DNA of 64,000 nt from Allocoprobacillus sp002160865 (GTDB taxonomy: Bacteria; Bacillota_I; Bacilli_A; Erysipelotrichales; Coprobacillaceae), in assembly GCF_042850985.1 (NCBI RefSeq), contig NZ_AP031415.1, forward strand, positions 434,001-498,000. The letters run 5' to 3'. Position numbers and translations under genes: made by a program. The notes beneath the pieces were generated by a model. That model worked only from the letters and a program-made list of their open reading frames with translations, did not search any database and was not told where the DNA came from. Positions 63,972 to 64,000 of the stretch are shown here, in pieces. Each line of letters starts with the position of its first letter. Position 1 is the stretch's first letter.

Positions 63972-64000
63972 ATGATTATTGAACAGTTTAAAGATGCATT
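63972..64000 (+). CDS. start of a gene running off the window
   Basis: The ATG at 63972, preceded by AAAGGAAAG, begins MIIEQFKDA and remains open to the window end. It lies 14 bp after the MATE stop. Nothing can be said about its product. Confidence 0.5.

Noticed and set aside
1..64000. CRISPR arrays, tRNA or rRNA genes
   Set aside because: No regularly spaced repeats and no cloverleaf or rRNA sequence were seen.

Overview
The window is low-G+C Firmicutes DNA. Genes are A/T-rich, Shine-Dalgarno sites are strong (AGGAGG/AGGTGA type), sigma-A promoters look like TTGACA-17-TATAAT, and short hairpin/T-tract terminators follow most transcription units. AddAB instead of RecBCD, AsnA, PepF, QueT, GH1 phospho-glycosidases and GntR/YtrA-type ABC operons fit a gut Erysipelotrichia (Coprobacillaceae-like) bacterium. 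That placement is inference; no rRNA or tRNA gene was seen.

Layout: (1) 3-4091, an accessory cassette: the C-terminal end of a HerA/VirB4-like ATPase, a DNA/RNA non-specific nuclease toxin with a YezG-like immunity gene, a transglutaminase-fold protein and a zincin with a MORN-repeat tail. (2) 4145-8165, a DUF134-NifX fusion, a HAD phosphatase, an esterase, and a LysR regulator divergent from an FMN reductase with a perfect palindrome between them. (3) 8187-14757, two paralogous OmpR-type two-component systems around an NCS2 nucleobase permease. Their lesions are complementary: the first has a nonsense codon in its regulator, the second a frameshift in its kinase. (4) 14888-34957, mostly housekeeping: a decayed Rpn-type nuclease gene, small membrane proteins, addAB, an MFS transporter with a possible leader peptide, nadE, a NUDIX hydrolase, a GntR-ABC operon with a perfect operator, asnA, thrC-thrB and a PHP phosphatase. 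(5) 35072-47833, an unknown three-gene operon ending in an alpha/beta hydrolase without its serine nucleophile, two GH1 enzymes, a LytTR/LiaF-like pair behind a LytTR-type direct repeat, a broken bacteriocin-type permease with an intact ATPase, queT, an AI-2E-family membrane protein and a GNAT.

(6) 47844-50257, an ISL3-like insertion with accessory ORFs, richer in G+C than the host. (7) 50279-55020, an M24 peptidase, a DUF4143 ATPase flanked by imperfect direct repeats, and an XRE regulator with membrane segments. (8) About 55148-59462, a G+C-richer, apparently acquired island: two transcription units with near-identical promoter/operator modules (TTGCAA-17-TATAAT followed by GTTAG-N6-CTAAC) drive an LCM-type methyltransferase and a GNAT / thiazoline-carboxylate hydrolase / BAAT-type acyl hydrolase / membrane protein operon. 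A duplicated 0.52 kb segment is intact in one copy and decayed in the other. (9) 59660-64000, a DUF6431-type gene, pepF, a MarR-MATE operon with a perfect palindrome, and the start of one more gene.

Most worth follow-up: the toxin/immunity/ATPase/zincin-MORN cassette at the left edge, the paired two-component lesions, and the island whose shared operator has no regulator gene nearby in this window.
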